64,000 nt of DNA, from the NCBI RefSeq assembly GCF_014297365.1, contig NZ_JACOQD010000001.1, positions 124,001-188,000 on the forward strand, read 5' to 3'. Each line of letters opens with the position of its first letter. The stretch's first letter is position 1. Below the pieces are notes generated by a model. That model was given only the letters and a program-made list of their open reading frames with translations. It did no database searches and was not told the DNA's origin. Below are positions 34,836 through 44,309 of the stretch, piece after piece. The DNA comes from Winogradskyella echinorum (GTDB taxonomy: Bacteria; Bacteroidota; Bacteroidia; Flavobacteriales; Flavobacteriaceae). A program made the translations under genes and the position numbers.

Positions 34836-35831
34836 ATGAAACAACTACTAAACAGATTAATCAACCAAGAAAGTATCTCAACAGAGGAAGCTAAAGACGT
34901 TTTGGTAAATATATCACTAGGCAAGTACAATCAAAGTCAAATAGCCTCTTTTCTTACTGTTTATATGATGCGAAGTATAACTATTGAAGAACTTAGAGGG
35001 TTTAGAGATGCACTTTTAGAACTTTGTATTCCTGTAGATTTAGATGACTACAATACCATTGATTTATGTGGTACAGGAGGCGATGGAAAAGACACGTTTA
35101 ATATCTCTACCTTATCATCATTTGTAACTGCAGGAGCCGGAATTCATGTAACCAAACACGGTAATTATGGAGTATCTTCTGCATGTGGTTCTTCTAATGT
35201 TATGGAATATTTAGGGATTAAATTTACAAATGACCTTGACTTTTTAAAACAAAGTATAGACAAAGCCGGTATTTGTGTATTACACGCTCCACTATTTCAT
35301 CCTGCAATGAAAAATGTAGCTCCAATACGAAAAGAATTGGGCGTAAAAACCTTTTTCAATATGTTGGGACCAATGGTAAACCCGGCATTTCCTAAAAACC
35401 AAATGGTTGGTGTTTTTAATCTCGAATTATTAAGACTTTATGGTTATTTGTACCAAGAAACTGATAAAAATTATGCTGTCGTCCACGCTTTAGATGGATA
35501 CGATGAAATCTCTTTAACAGGAAAAACTAAAGTAATTTCTAACGCAACAGAAACATTATTTGAACCTAAAGATTTAGGAGTTTCTCAAATTGAACAAACG
35601 GCTATTTTTGGCGGCAATACAGTAAAAGAAGCAGCAAAACTTTTTACCAATATAATTGATGGGAAAGGCACCGAAGCACAAAACGATGTAGTTTGTGCAA
35701 ACGCTGGTTTGGCAATAGCAACGGTAAAACAAATTTCTCATAAAGAAGGTTTTGAAATAGCCAAAGAATCTTTAGCGAACGGAAAGGCAAAGGAGAGTTT
35801 AAGTAAACTTATTGAGTTGAGTGGTGTGTAG
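34836..35831 (+). CDS. trpD: Anthranilate phosphoribosyltransferase
   Basis: TrpD joins anthranilate to PRPP. The 331-residue protein has the glycine-rich PRPP loop GTGGDGKDTFN (residues 79-89), the KHGNYGVSSACGSSNVMEYLG segment shortened here to its core KHGN...SS, and the anthranilate-binding Arg in APIRKELGVKTFFNMLGP. The length and domain order are normal. It follows trpG by 70 bp, including a small hairpin, and precedes trpC by 78 bp. Confidence 0.97.
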   Translation: MKQLLNRLINQESISTEEAKDVLVNISLGKYNQSQIASFLTVYMMRSITIEELRGFRDALLELCIPVDLDDYNTIDLCGTGGDGKDTFNISTLSSFVTAGAGIHVTKHGNYGVSSACGSSNVMEYLGIKFTNDLDFLKQSIDKAGICVLHAPLFHPAMKNVAPIRKELGVKTFFNMLGPMVNPAFPKNQMVGVFNLELLRLYGYLYQETDKNYAVVHALDGYDEISLTGKTKVISNATETLFEPKDLGVSQIEQTAIFGGNTVKEAAKLFTNIIDGKGTEAQNDVVCANAGLAIATVKQISHKEGFEIAKESLANGKAKESLSKLIELSGV

Positions 35832-35909
35832 TGTCACCCAAACAAGTTTCAAGAACTCATTATTAAACATCAATATAATCAAACTATTATTTACTTTACA
35901 GAAATAAAG

Positions 35910-36695
35910 ATGAACATATTAGACAAAATAGTAATAGATAAACGCAAGGAAGTAGAATTACGTAAATCAATAATTCCATTATTTCAATTAGAGCAATCTG
36001 TTTTATTTGAACGCAAAACAAATTCACTTGCTCAAAACTTAATAAATAGTAAATCTGGAATCATTGCAGAACACAAAAGACGCTCACCATCTAAATCTGT
36101 AATCAATCAAAGTCTAAACGTTCAAGATGTAGCACGAGGCTATGAAAAAGCTGGCGTTTGTGGTATGTCAGTGCTTACAGATGGCAAGTATTTTGGTGGC
36201 TCTCTTGACGATTTAATAGTAGCCAGAGCGAGTTCTAATCTACCACTTCTTAGAAAAGAATTTATCATCGATGATTACCAAATTATTGAAGCCAAAGCCT
36301 ATGGCACCGATGTTATTTTATTGATTGCCGCCATACTAACTAGAGAGGAAATTAAACAATTTTCAGAATTAGCTAAAAGTCTCAATCTCGATGTTTTGCT
36401 CGAAGTTCATAACCAAGAAGAATTGCATAAATCTATTATGCCATCATTAGATATGTTAGGTGTTAACAATAGAAATCTTAAAACATTTGAAGTCAATTTA
36501 GAAACTTCAAAAAAACTAAGTAAACTAATACCGAATGACTTTGTAAAGGTTTCAGAATCTGGAATTAGTACTGTAAACGCTATAAAAGAATTACAACCTT
36601 ATGGCTACAAAGGGTTTTTAATTGGTGAAAACTTTATGAAGACAGAGCTACCTGGAGATAGTGCAGCAAACTTTATTAAAAACTTAGAATCATGA
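35910..36695 (+). CDS. trpC: Indole-3-glycerol phosphate synthase
   Basis: TrpC closes the indole ring of the pathway. The 261-residue TIM-barrel protein has the catalytic Glu54 and Lys56 in IIAEHKRRSPSK, SVLTDGKYFGGS, a LLRKEFIID strand with a catalytic Lys, VLLEVHN and GVNNRNLKTFEV, and a phosphate-binding SESGIST. Its end overlaps the trpF start by 4 bp (ATGA), so the two are translationally coupled but not fused. Confidence 0.97.
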   Translation: MNILDKIVIDKRKEVELRKSIIPLFQLEQSVLFERKTNSLAQNLINSKSGIIAEHKRRSPSKSVINQSLNVQDVARGYEKAGVCGMSVLTDGKYFGGSLDDLIVARASSNLPLLRKEFIIDDYQIIEAKAYGTDVILLIAAILTREEIKQFSELAKSLNLDVLLEVHNQEELHKSIMPSLDMLGVNNRNLKTFEVNLETSKKLSKLIPNDFVKVSESGISTVNAIKELQPYGYKGFLIGENFMKTELPGDSAANFIKNLES

Positions 36696-37300
36696 AGCTA
36701 AAAGTCTGTGGCATGAAACTCAATATAGCTGAAGTTGCAAAACTGCAACCAGACTATCTTGGTTTTATATTTTACGAAAACTCACCTAGAAATTTTGAAG
36801 ATACAATTCCAGAGCTACCAAAATCTATTAAACGGGTTGGTGTTTTTGTAGATGAAAGTGTCGAAGTTATTGTAGCTAAAATTGAAAAACATAAACTAGA
36901 TGCTATTCAGTTGCATGGCCACGAATCTTCAGAAACATGTAGACTTTTAAAATCTACAAAAAAAGACATCATCAAAGTCTTTTCAATAAAGGATGAGTTT
37001 GACTTTTCTGTTTTAAACGACTATGAAGATGTCTGCGATTATTATTTATTCGATACCAAAGGAAAATTACCAGGTGGTAATGGTTACACCTTTGATTGGA
37101 AAGTATTAAAGGATTATCCATCTACTAAGCCTTATTTTTTGAGTGGTGGCATAGGATTAAACAATGTAAAAAATGTTCAGTCATTCCTAAAAAGACAAGA
37201 ATCTAAGTATTGTTATGCCATCGATGTAAATAGTAAATTTGAAATTGAACCAGGTCTAAAAGATGTTGAATTGTTAAAACAATTTAAAAAAACGTTTTAA
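36692..37300 (+). CDS. trpF: Phosphoribosylanthranilate isomerase
   Basis: TrpF carries out the Amadori rearrangement before TrpC acts. The 202-residue TIM barrel has the catalytic Cys6 in KVCGMK, the LGFIFYENSPR strand, QLHGHES, the LFDTK segment with the catalytic Asp, and the phosphate loop FLSGGIGLNNV. It is the last trp gene in the window; the next gene downstream is unrelated and trpB and trpA are not seen. Confidence 0.96.
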   Translation: MKLKVCGMKLNIAEVAKLQPDYLGFIFYENSPRNFEDTIPELPKSIKRVGVFVDESVEVIVAKIEKHKLDAIQLHGHESSETCRLLKSTKKDIIKVFSIKDEFDFSVLNDYEDVCDYYLFDTKGKLPGGNGYTFDWKVLKDYPSTKPYFLSGGIGLNNVKNVQSFLKRQESKYCYAIDVNSKFEIEPGLKDVELLKQFKKTF

Positions 37301-37369
37301 ACGTTAAATCCAATCTAAAATCTCGTTTAGCACTTTTGCCCTTTCGTATCTTTACATAAAAAGCAAAAA

Positions 37370-38272
37370 ATGACAGTTTTAATTACAGGAGCGACAGGAT
37401 TAATAGGGCAGGAAATTGTAAAACAATGTCATGCAGAGGGTAAAAAGGTTAATTACCTCACGACTTCTAAATCTAAACTCAGCACAGAAGCTAACTACAA
37501 AGGCTTTTACTGGAATCCTAAAGAAAATCTAATAGACCACAAATGCTTTGAAGGTGTTACAACCATTATAAATATGGTTGGTGCATCTATTTCTAAACGT
37601 TGGACTGACGATTATAAAAAAGAAATTCTAGAAAGCCGAACTAAAACAGCACAGCTTTTATCAAATACTATAAAAACGCACAATTATAAGATAGACCAAG
37701 TGGTTTCTGCTAGTGCTATTGGTATTTATCCAACAAGTTTAGTTAACTATTATGAAGAAGATAATACAGAAGTTTCAGAATCCTTTTTAGGAAAAGTAGT
37801 GTATCAATGGGAAGCCGCAGTTGATGATTTTAAGGCTTTAGGCTGTAAAGTTGCAAAAATTAGAATTGGTCTTGTATTAGCAAAAGATGGAGGTGCTTTA
37901 CCCGAAATAGTTAAACCTATAAAATATGGAGCAGGAGCAGCTTTTGGTAGCGGTAAACAATGGCAAAGTTGGATTCATGTTAAAGATTTAGCATCACTCT
38001 TCGTATTTGCTGTTCAAAATAATTTTGAAGGTATTTATAACGGTGTTGCACCAAATCCTGTTAGTAATAAGGAATTAACTAAAGCTGCTGCAAGCGTTTT
38101 AAAACGTCCATTAATTTTACCAAACATTCCGAAATTTGCCATGAAACTGGTCCTAGGTGAAATGCATATTTTATTATTTGAAAGTCAAAGAGTCAGTTCT
38201 CAAAAAACCGAAGCTGAAGGTTTTCATTTTAAGTATGCTAATTTGAGACCTGCTTTAGAGGATATATTGTAG
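37370..38272 (+). CDS. TIGR01777 family NAD-dependent epimerase-like protein
   Basis: A 300-residue extended short-chain dehydrogenase-like protein with the N-terminal glycine motif TGATGLIGQEIV (residues 6-17), the ASAIGIYP segment and the RIGLVLAKDGGALP signature of TIGR01777 proteins, followed by the WQSWIHVKDL motif. Family members are widespread cell-division-associated or sugar-nucleotide epimerase-like proteins with no settled reaction. It begins 69 bp after trpF, where trpB would be expected. A weak -7-like TATCTTTA at 37347-37354 may give it its own promoter. Confidence 0.92.
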   Translation: MTVLITGATGLIGQEIVKQCHAEGKKVNYLTTSKSKLSTEANYKGFYWNPKENLIDHKCFEGVTTIINMVGASISKRWTDDYKKEILESRTKTAQLLSNTIKTHNYKIDQVVSASAIGIYPTSLVNYYEEDNTEVSESFLGKVVYQWEAAVDDFKALGCKVAKIRIGLVLAKDGGALPEIVKPIKYGAGAAFGSGKQWQSWIHVKDLASLFVFAVQNNFEGIYNGVAPNPVSNKELTKAAASVLKRPLILPNIPKFAMKLVLGEMHILLFESQRVSSQKTEAEGFHFKYANLRPALEDIL

Positions 38273-38299
38273 TAATCAATAACCTATGAAAGCAAAACC

Positions 38300-39787
38300 T
38301 TAATTTGAAAGTAAGGCATTGTGGGCTTTTTTACCTTCATTAATAATGATTTCGATACTTTCTTCGACATCCTGTTTTGTTGTTCTAAAATTAACAATGC
38401 AGATTCTTAGGCAGTATTTTTCGTCGACTATAGCATTAGATAAAAATAGTTGTCCACCAGCCTGTATTGTATTTACCAATGTTTCATTTAAAGTATTTAA
38501 ATACGTATCTCTTTCTTCACCAATAAGATTTAGGTTTTTTGGAATATACCTCATTGTAGTAATGCTCAAATTTTGAGTTATAGTTTCTAATTCTGCATGC
38601 TGTTCAGCCAATTTCGCGAAGTACTCTGATAAGGCAATATCTTCCTTAATAAGTTTTACATAACCATCCCTTCCTATTTGTTGTAAAGCTAGCCAAACTT
38701 TTAAGGCTCTAAAACCACGAGAATTCTGAAGCCCATATTCAAAGTAATTTAGAGAACCTCCTTCTTCCGTTAAACTGAAATTATAATACTCTGGATGAGA
38801 ACTATAAGTATCTATGAGATGTTTAGGGTTTTTCACTAAAGTACAACCTGCTTCTAACGGACTATATAACCATTTATGAGGATCTAAGGCTATTGAATCC
38901 GCTTTTTCTATCCCTTTAAAAGTTTCCTTTAATTCGGTTATAACAGCCGCAGGTACTCCATAAGCACCGTCTATATGAAACCATAAATCGTACTTTTTGC
39001 AAACAGCCCCAATTGCCTCGAGATTATCTACAACACCTGTACTTACATCTCCAGCAGTACCGACAACCATAAAAGGCTGATGTCCTAGCTTTAAATCTGC
39101 TTTTATAGTTTGCTCTAAACTCACCATATCCATTTTATTGGAAGTATCTGTCGGTATCCAACGTATCGATTTGCTACCATGACCAAATAAAATAGCGGCT
39201 TTATCTATCCATGTATGTGTAGATTTAGAACAGTATGAAATTATTTGTTTAGTTGTATTTGATAATCCATTCTCTTTGATGCTTTTCGGTGCTTTCGCTG
39301 TTCTTGCTGCTAAAAACGCTGTAAAATTTGCCATGTTACCACCACTTACTAAAACACCTCCATAACTTGGAGAGACTCCAATAAATTCTGCCAACCAACT
39401 AATAGTCTGCTTTTCTATTTCTGTTGCCATCGGACTCAAAATTTGGCCACCTACGTTTGGATTAACCGAAGCTGCTAATAAATCTGCTAGTGCTCCGATT
39501 GGTGCTGCAGATGAAGTTATAAATCCAAAAAACTTAGGATGACCATTAAACAACGAATTTTCAAACAATAATTTCGATGTAGATTTTAATAATTGGTCTG
39601 CTGGTATTCCTTTTTTTGGCAGAGATGACTGACCTAGTATATCTTGTAATTCTTTTGGTGACTGAGATGTGGTCACTGGTTTCTCTGAAATAGTATCTAA
39701 AAACTCAGAAATGGTATCAATGAGTTGGTAACCCATTTTTTGAAAATCTTCCTTATTAATTTCTATTGAGTTTTGTCGATTATCCAT
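38300..39787 (-). CDS. Pyridoxal-dependent group II amino acid decarboxylase family protein
   Basis: The 495-residue protein has the N-terminal and PLP domains of group II decarboxylases: GGVLVSGGNMANFTAFLAAR, HTWIDKAA, the FHIDGAYG strand with the PLP-binding Asp, and the Schiff-base Lys in DPHKWLYSPLEAGC. Relatives include aromatic amino acid, histidine, glutamate and 2,4-diaminobutyrate decarboxylases. The substrate-determining loops do not allow a firm choice; aromatic substrates (Trp, Phe, Tyr) are only a guess. It is convergent with the TIGR01777 gene and has no partner transporter nearby. Confidence 0.88.
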   Translation of the reverse strand: MDNRQNSIEINKEDFQKMGYQLIDTISEFLDTISEKPVTTSQSPKELQDILGQSSLPKKGIPADQLLKSTSKLLFENSLFNGHPKFFGFITSSAAPIGALADLLAASVNPNVGGQILSPMATEIEKQTISWLAEFIGVSPSYGGVLVSGGNMANFTAFLAARTAKAPKSIKENGLSNTTKQIISYCSKSTHTWIDKAAILFGHGSKSIRWIPTDTSNKMDMVSLEQTIKADLKLGHQPFMVVGTAGDVSTGVVDNLEAIGAVCKKYDLWFHIDGAYGVPAAVITELKETFKGIEKADSIALDPHKWLYSPLEAGCTLVKNPKHLIDTYSSHPEYYNFSLTEEGGSLNYFEYGLQNSRGFRALKVWLALQQIGRDGYVKLIKEDIALSEYFAKLAEQHAELETITQNLSITTMRYIPKNLNLIGEERDTYLNTLNETLVNTIQAGGQLFLSNAIVDEKYCLRICIVNFRTTKQDVEESIEIIINEGKKAHNALLSN

Positions 39788-40018
39788 TGTTTATATAGGT
39801 TTTATAATATTATTTTATATTGATATAACAACTCAAATTAGAATACTTTATATTACACACTCTTCTCAACCAAATACAATTAAAGAATAAATTGTGTAAG
39901 CTTAAACTTTACATATATTCAATAATTACATAATTTTTAATAAAAACAGATTCCCAAAAATTAAATAACATTTAGATTATTTAGTTGGTTCGGTTCAATA
40001 TAAGTTATAACATGGCGA

Positions 40019-40810
40019 TTATCTCAGGTACACATTGGTCACTAAACGCTCAACGGTTGGGTGATCATTTCCACCAGCAGGCTCTATGGTAATATTAAGT
40101 GATTCTGCATGGTCAATGTACGTCATTGCCATTAGGGTTTTATTTTTAGAAATCACGCCCATATTAATCATTTCTCCTTCTACATCTGCCCACATTTGGT
40201 AATCGTGTTCAGCATCTAATTCTGGCAAACGCTCGGAGTTTACAATTACCGTTTTTGTATTATGGTTAACATAACTTACCACTTTAGCATCTGGCGCTAA
40301 GTCATTACCTTTTAAAATGTATTGTTCGGTATCTGGATTGGCAATGGCATTATAAGCCACATTGCTTTCCTCTAATTGCACGTTTAAATTTTCAATAGTG
40401 GAGTTAAGTTCTGTATTATCGGACTTTACAATTTGTAATTCTTCTTGTACCTTATTAAGTTGCGAAAACATCCAAATACTACTTAACATCAATAACGCAG
40501 CAATACTTGCCGCTATTCCTAAATACATTTTATTAGGACGCTCTTTCGATAAAGAAACGACTTTTGTAACCTTCTTCTCAGTCGTTTTTATAGTATCTAA
40601 TAATTCTGTTTTTACTACTGTAGGAGGTGTAATGGCATTTTCTAAACCAATAGTTTCAAAATCTAGTTCTAATTGATCGAACTGAGCTCTAAGTTGAGCA
40701 TCAGACGCAAGTATTTTCTCTATCTGATCGCACTCATTTGCGTTGAGTTGCCCAAGCAGATATTGCTCTAATAATCCATCTTCTAACAGCGTCTTCTTAT
40801 CCATCTTCAT
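40019..40810 (-). CDS. Anti-sigma factor, RskA-like
   Basis: A 263-residue inner-membrane protein. The N-terminal segment (DGLLEQYLLGQLNANECDQIE) is an anti-sigma zinc-finger-like helix without the Cys residues of true ZAS domains. A single TM helix lies at about residues 98-114, followed by a coiled coil and a C-terminal RskA-type periplasmic domain (DYQMWADVEGEMINMGV, ESLNITIEPAGG). Its start overlaps the sigma gene by 4 bp, so it is made in step with the sigma factor it should hold inactive. Release probably follows regulated proteolysis. Confidence 0.9.
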   Translation of the reverse strand: MKMDKKTLLEDGLLEQYLLGQLNANECDQIEKILASDAQLRAQFDQLELDFETIGLENAITPPTVVKTELLDTIKTTEKKVTKVVSLSKERPNKMYLGIAASIAALLMLSSIWMFSQLNKVQEELQIVKSDNTELNSTIENLNVQLEESNVAYNAIANPDTEQYILKGNDLAPDAKVVSYVNHNTKTVIVNSERLPELDAEHDYQMWADVEGEMINMGVISKNKTLMAMTYIDHAESLNITIEPAGGNDHPTVERLVTNVYLR

Positions 40811-41361
40811 AGCGCATTTAGTATTAGTATTATGAGACTTAAAGTCCTAGAGTATATTTCTCTAACCTGCTTCAAGGCTTGGCGCACGTACGATTTAAAC
40901 GTTCCTAGAGGCACATCCATTTCTATGTGAGCTTCTCTATGTGTTAATCCTTTAAAGTATACAAGTTCAATCGCTTCTTTGTGGTGGTCTTCTAGCTGTT
41001 TCACAGCACCATTAAGTTCTAAATATTCCGAATCTATACTAATATCTTCTTTTTTATTAGTATATACACTAAAATCATCTGTTTGGATGAATGGATCTGA
41101 TTTTCTCAGAACATTTAACGTTTTGTTCTTAGCAATACGGTACACCCAAGTATAAAAACGGCCTTTATTAGCATCATAATTTTCGGCTTTATCCCAAACT
41201 GTCATAAACGTATCTTGCAAAATATTCTGTGCTTTGCCTTCATCGCGTATCATTTTTATAATTACCCCATAAATAGCTCCAGAATACTTATCGTATAGAA
41301 TTGATAGCGCACGCTCATCCTTACTTTTTAATTGTTGAATAAGTGTGTTATCGTTTTGCAT
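40807..41361 (-). CDS. ECF RNA polymerase sigma factor (partner of RskA-like anti-sigma)
   Basis: The ATG at 41359-41361 (MQNDNTL) is chosen; an earlier in-frame ATG at 41410-41412 adds 17 residues without family similarity. The 184-residue protein has sigma region 2 (ALSILYDKYSGAIYGVI, DTFMTVWDKAENYD, WVYRIAKNK) and region 4 (AIELVYFKGLTHREAHIEMDVPLGTFKSYVRQALKQVRE), with no region 3. It is co-translated with the anti-sigma gene and divergent from the fasciclin-domain gene, which is a likely target. Confidence 0.93.
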   Translation of the reverse strand: MQNDNTLIQQLKSKDERALSILYDKYSGAIYGVIIKMIRDEGKAQNILQDTFMTVWDKAENYDANKGRFYTWVYRIAKNKTLNVLRKSDPFIQTDDFSVYTNKKEDISIDSEYLELNGAVKQLEDHHKEAIELVYFKGLTHREAHIEMDVPLGTFKSYVRQALKQVREIYSRTLSLIILILNAL

Positions 41362-41490
41362 TAATGTTAAAGATTTCCTAAAAGTAAAATATTGCTCATC
41401 CAGAGCAAACATGACTGTGTAAATATAATTGAAAGCACTTCAAAAACGAAATAAGTGCATAAATAGTTTAACCAATAATTTAAAGAAATC

Positions 41491-42003
41491 ATGAAAAAAT
41501 TAATGTTTATTTTAACAACATTCGTAGCCTTAACATTTAATAACACAGTAGCTGCTCAAGAGACCATTGTAGATGTAGCTGCAGGAAATGAAGATTTTTC
41601 AACTTTAGTAACTGCCTTAAAAGCGGCAAATTTAGTTGAAGCCTTGCAAGGAGACGGACCTTTTACAGTTTTTGCACCAACTAACGATGCTTTTGCTAAA
41701 ATTGATAAAGACGCTTTAGCAAATTTACTAAAGCCAGAAAACAAAGATGCTTTATCAAATATCTTAACTTATCATGTGATTCCTGGTAAATTAATGGCTA
41801 GCGATGTTGTTGCAGCATTAAAAAAAGGTAAAGGAAAAGTTGAGATTAAAGCCTTAAATGGAACAATACTCACAGTGATGTCTAAAGATGGAAAAATATG
41901 GTTAAAAGATGCTGCTGGAAATTATAGTGAAATCAAAGGTACAGATGTCACTGCTGATAATGGTGTAATCCATATTATCGACACTGTAGTAATGCCAAAA
42001 TAA
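41491..42003 (+). CDS. Fasciclin (FAS1) domain protein
   Basis: A 170-residue protein with a Sec signal peptide (about residues 1-22) and one FAS1 domain: VDVAAGNEDFSTLVTALKAANL, PFTVFAPTNDAFAKI, LSNILTYHVIPGKL and DVTADNGVIHIIDTVVMP are the two conserved H1/H2-type segments. FAS1 proteins act in adhesion or surface stability. The gene is divergent from the ECF sigma gene, with only 130 bp between them, as often seen in Bacteroidota. Transcription ends at a strong hairpin at 42121-42149. Confidence 0.93.
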   Translation: MKKLMFILTTFVALTFNNTVAAQETIVDVAAGNEDFSTLVTALKAANLVEALQGDGPFTVFAPTNDAFAKIDKDALANLLKPENKDALSNILTYHVIPGKLMASDVVAALKKGKGKVEIKALNGTILTVMSKDGKIWLKDAAGNYSEIKGTDVTADNGVIHIIDTVVMPK

Positions 42004-42120
42004 TAAGCTATAATATTTAATTAGTGTTATTAACAAATATTACGACCTCCTTATTAATTATGTTTTAGTTGATTGTGATTGATTGATAGCGACGCAATTT
42101 TAGAGATAAAATTGCAAAAA

Positions 42121-42149
42121 AAAGCACTTACAAAAAATGTAAGTGCTTT
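42121..42149. terminator. Bidirectional terminator between the fasciclin and peptidase genes
   Basis: AAAGCACTTACA and TGTAAGTGCTTT form a 12-bp stem around AAAAA. A runs precede it and T runs follow, so it can end the rightward fasciclin transcript and the leftward peptidase transcript. Confidence 0.9.
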
Positions 42150-42173
42150 TTAATTTCTAAAAAGGTCTCAATA

Positions 42174-44213
42174 CTAATTCACTTTAGGTAAATTGCTATA
42201 GTTTATACTATATTCTAACATTTGCTCAGGGAAACCTTTTGGCTGTGTTACTTTAATAGCAGTAATTTCTCCAGCATCATTCATTTCTGGCACTAAAACC
42301 GGATTTACAAAACCACTATAAGGTGCAGATGTAAATTGCTTATTACGATCCAAAACCTCAGCATGTATTGCCTGATCTACTTTTACACCATAACCCTCTA
42401 CTAAGGCTTCAACTGCCGCATAATCTCCTTCTGACTTTATACGTTGAGTTTCTCTTAATAATTGACCAAAAAGTTCGTGTAACTTTTCATAATCGTTAAT
42501 ATTAAAGTATGTTTTTCCGTCTCTAGTTACTTTTTCAATAACGTTGTCCGCTTTTCCTTTTTCAAAAGCCCAAGCAGAAACCCATTGTCTGTTTCGCATG
42601 TGTGCTTCTTCAACATCGTCACCAAGGTTTAATCGAATTAATTGTGTCATTAAACCATTTCTTATATAACCATCGTAAGCTGCCATACCAACTTTCTTCC
42701 AATCTTCAACTAAGCCTAAATCTTGCAGTTTTGTGTCGTATAAATAATACAAACCAACTAAATCTGCACGACCTTCTTCTAAAGTAGATGCATAATTTTT
42801 AAGTGTTTCTTTGGTCTCACCTACACCTGGATTTAGCTGCCCAGATGCATGCCCAATTACTTCGTGCAAAGCAGTGTGTAATTTATCAGCTAAACCGCCA
42901 AACTCTTCTTCGAGCTGTAACTCTTCATCATCATGCACAAATTCTTTTAATCGACCAGAACTACCTGCATTAGCATAAGCATTAATAATGTTTCCTAAAG
43001 ACACAGATTTACTTCCTACTGCAGCTCTAATCCAGTTTGCATTTGGCAAGTTTACACCAATTGGAGTACTTGGAGAGGCATCACCAGCTTCACCTGCAAC
43101 ATTTACCACTTTGTAAGTCACTCCTACCACGCTATCCTTTTTGTGCTCATCCATTAAAGGTGAATTATCTTCAAACCACTGTGCATTTTCAGAAAGTACG
43201 GCCATTTTTTTTGACATATCAAAATCATTGATTTGTACAATAGTTTCATAAGAGCCTCTATAACCTAATGGGTCGTTGTAAACTTCTATAAAACTGTTAA
43301 TATAATCTACATTTCCATCAGTTGCAGCTGTCCAAGCCACATTATAATCGTCCCATGTTTGTAAATCTCCTGTTTTATAATAATGTATTAATAACCCAAT
43401 GGCATCCCCTTGTGCTTGATTTTCTGCAACACCTTGTGCTTTTTCTAACCACTTTACAATTTCATCTATTGCAGATCCATATAAACCACCAGATTTATAT
43501 ACACGTTCTTTTAAAACACCATTTTCTTTTACTAATTGTGAATTTAATCCGTAAGATAAAGGCTTAGTAGGATCTGGTGATTTCATTTTACCATAAAAGG
43601 TTTCTACATCTTTATTGGTAACATTTGGTCCATAAAAGTTAACGGCAGACAAAGCTACATTATCAACGCCTTTTGCTTGGTTTACTTTTTTAGAATCTTC
43701 ATCGTTAAAAATAACATCTAAGGCAGCACCATCTAATTTTGTATTAGTTGCCAAAAGCAGTTCATTTAAGTATTCTTTTGTAAAATCTGGTTTAAGCTTA
43801 TCGTTAGAATAATGATGATGAATACCATTACTAAACCATACTCGCTTTAAATATACTTCGAATGCTTTCCAATTATCAGACGTTTTATCACCAGAATAGG
43901 TAGTGTATACGTTTTCTAAAGCATGTCTAATTTTAAGATTGTGTCGGTAATTTTGGTCCCACATTATGTCACGACCAGCCAAACCAGCTTCAGTTAAATA
44001 ATACACTAATTTTTGCTCTTTTAAACTTAAGTTTTCCCAACCTGGTATCTGATAACGTAAAATTTTAATGTCCGCGAATTGCTCTACATTATAGTCAAAC
44101 TTTGTTTCAGCAGTAACTTTTGCTTCATCTTTTGCAGCTTGTTTACTATCATCTTTGCAGGACAAAGCAAAAACAGCAATAAGAAAGATTGTAAATATTG
44201 ATTTTAATTTCAT
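42174..44213 (-). CDS. Dipeptidyl peptidase III-like zinc peptidase (M49), lipoprotein
   Basis: A 679-residue protein with a leader ending in a lipobox (ALSCK, lipidated Cys near 19). The M49 zinc site is present: HEVIGH in the ALHEVIGHASGQ motif and the second element EEGRAD. The standard M49 motifs are HELLGH and EECRAE, so this belongs to the divergent bacterial branch. Dipeptidyl peptidase III removes dipeptides from oligopeptides; the lipoprotein location implies digestion of peptides in the periplasm. It stands alone, 25 bp past the shared terminator. Confidence 0.9.
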   Translation of the reverse strand: MKLKSIFTIFLIAVFALSCKDDSKQAAKDEAKVTAETKFDYNVEQFADIKILRYQIPGWENLSLKEQKLVYYLTEAGLAGRDIMWDQNYRHNLKIRHALENVYTTYSGDKTSDNWKAFEVYLKRVWFSNGIHHHYSNDKLKPDFTKEYLNELLLATNTKLDGAALDVIFNDEDSKKVNQAKGVDNVALSAVNFYGPNVTNKDVETFYGKMKSPDPTKPLSYGLNSQLVKENGVLKERVYKSGGLYGSAIDEIVKWLEKAQGVAENQAQGDAIGLLIHYYKTGDLQTWDDYNVAWTAATDGNVDYINSFIEVYNDPLGYRGSYETIVQINDFDMSKKMAVLSENAQWFEDNSPLMDEHKKDSVVGVTYKVVNVAGEAGDASPSTPIGVNLPNANWIRAAVGSKSVSLGNIINAYANAGSSGRLKEFVHDDEELQLEEEFGGLADKLHTALHEVIGHASGQLNPGVGETKETLKNYASTLEEGRADLVGLYYLYDTKLQDLGLVEDWKKVGMAAYDGYIRNGLMTQLIRLNLGDDVEEAHMRNRQWVSAWAFEKGKADNVIEKVTRDGKTYFNINDYEKLHELFGQLLRETQRIKSEGDYAAVEALVEGYGVKVDQAIHAEVLDRNKQFTSAPYSGFVNPVLVPEMNDAGEITAIKVTQPKGFPEQMLEYSINYSNLPKVN

Positions 44214-44252
44214 GTATAAATTAGTTTTTATTGAATTCTCACAAATGTAATA

Positions 44253-44285
44253 TTTATATCACATATCATAAAATTGCTATCTTTG
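44253..44285 (+). promoter_or_regulatory. Bacteroidota-type promoter upstream of the SRPBCC gene
   Basis: TATCTTTG (44278-44285) is a perfect TAnnTTTG box and TTTA (44253-44256), 21 bp upstream, is a near match to the -33 TTTG. It lies 25 bp before the ATG at 44310. Confidence 0.6.
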
Positions 44286-44309
44286 ATAAACATCTAATAT
44301 CATCTAACA

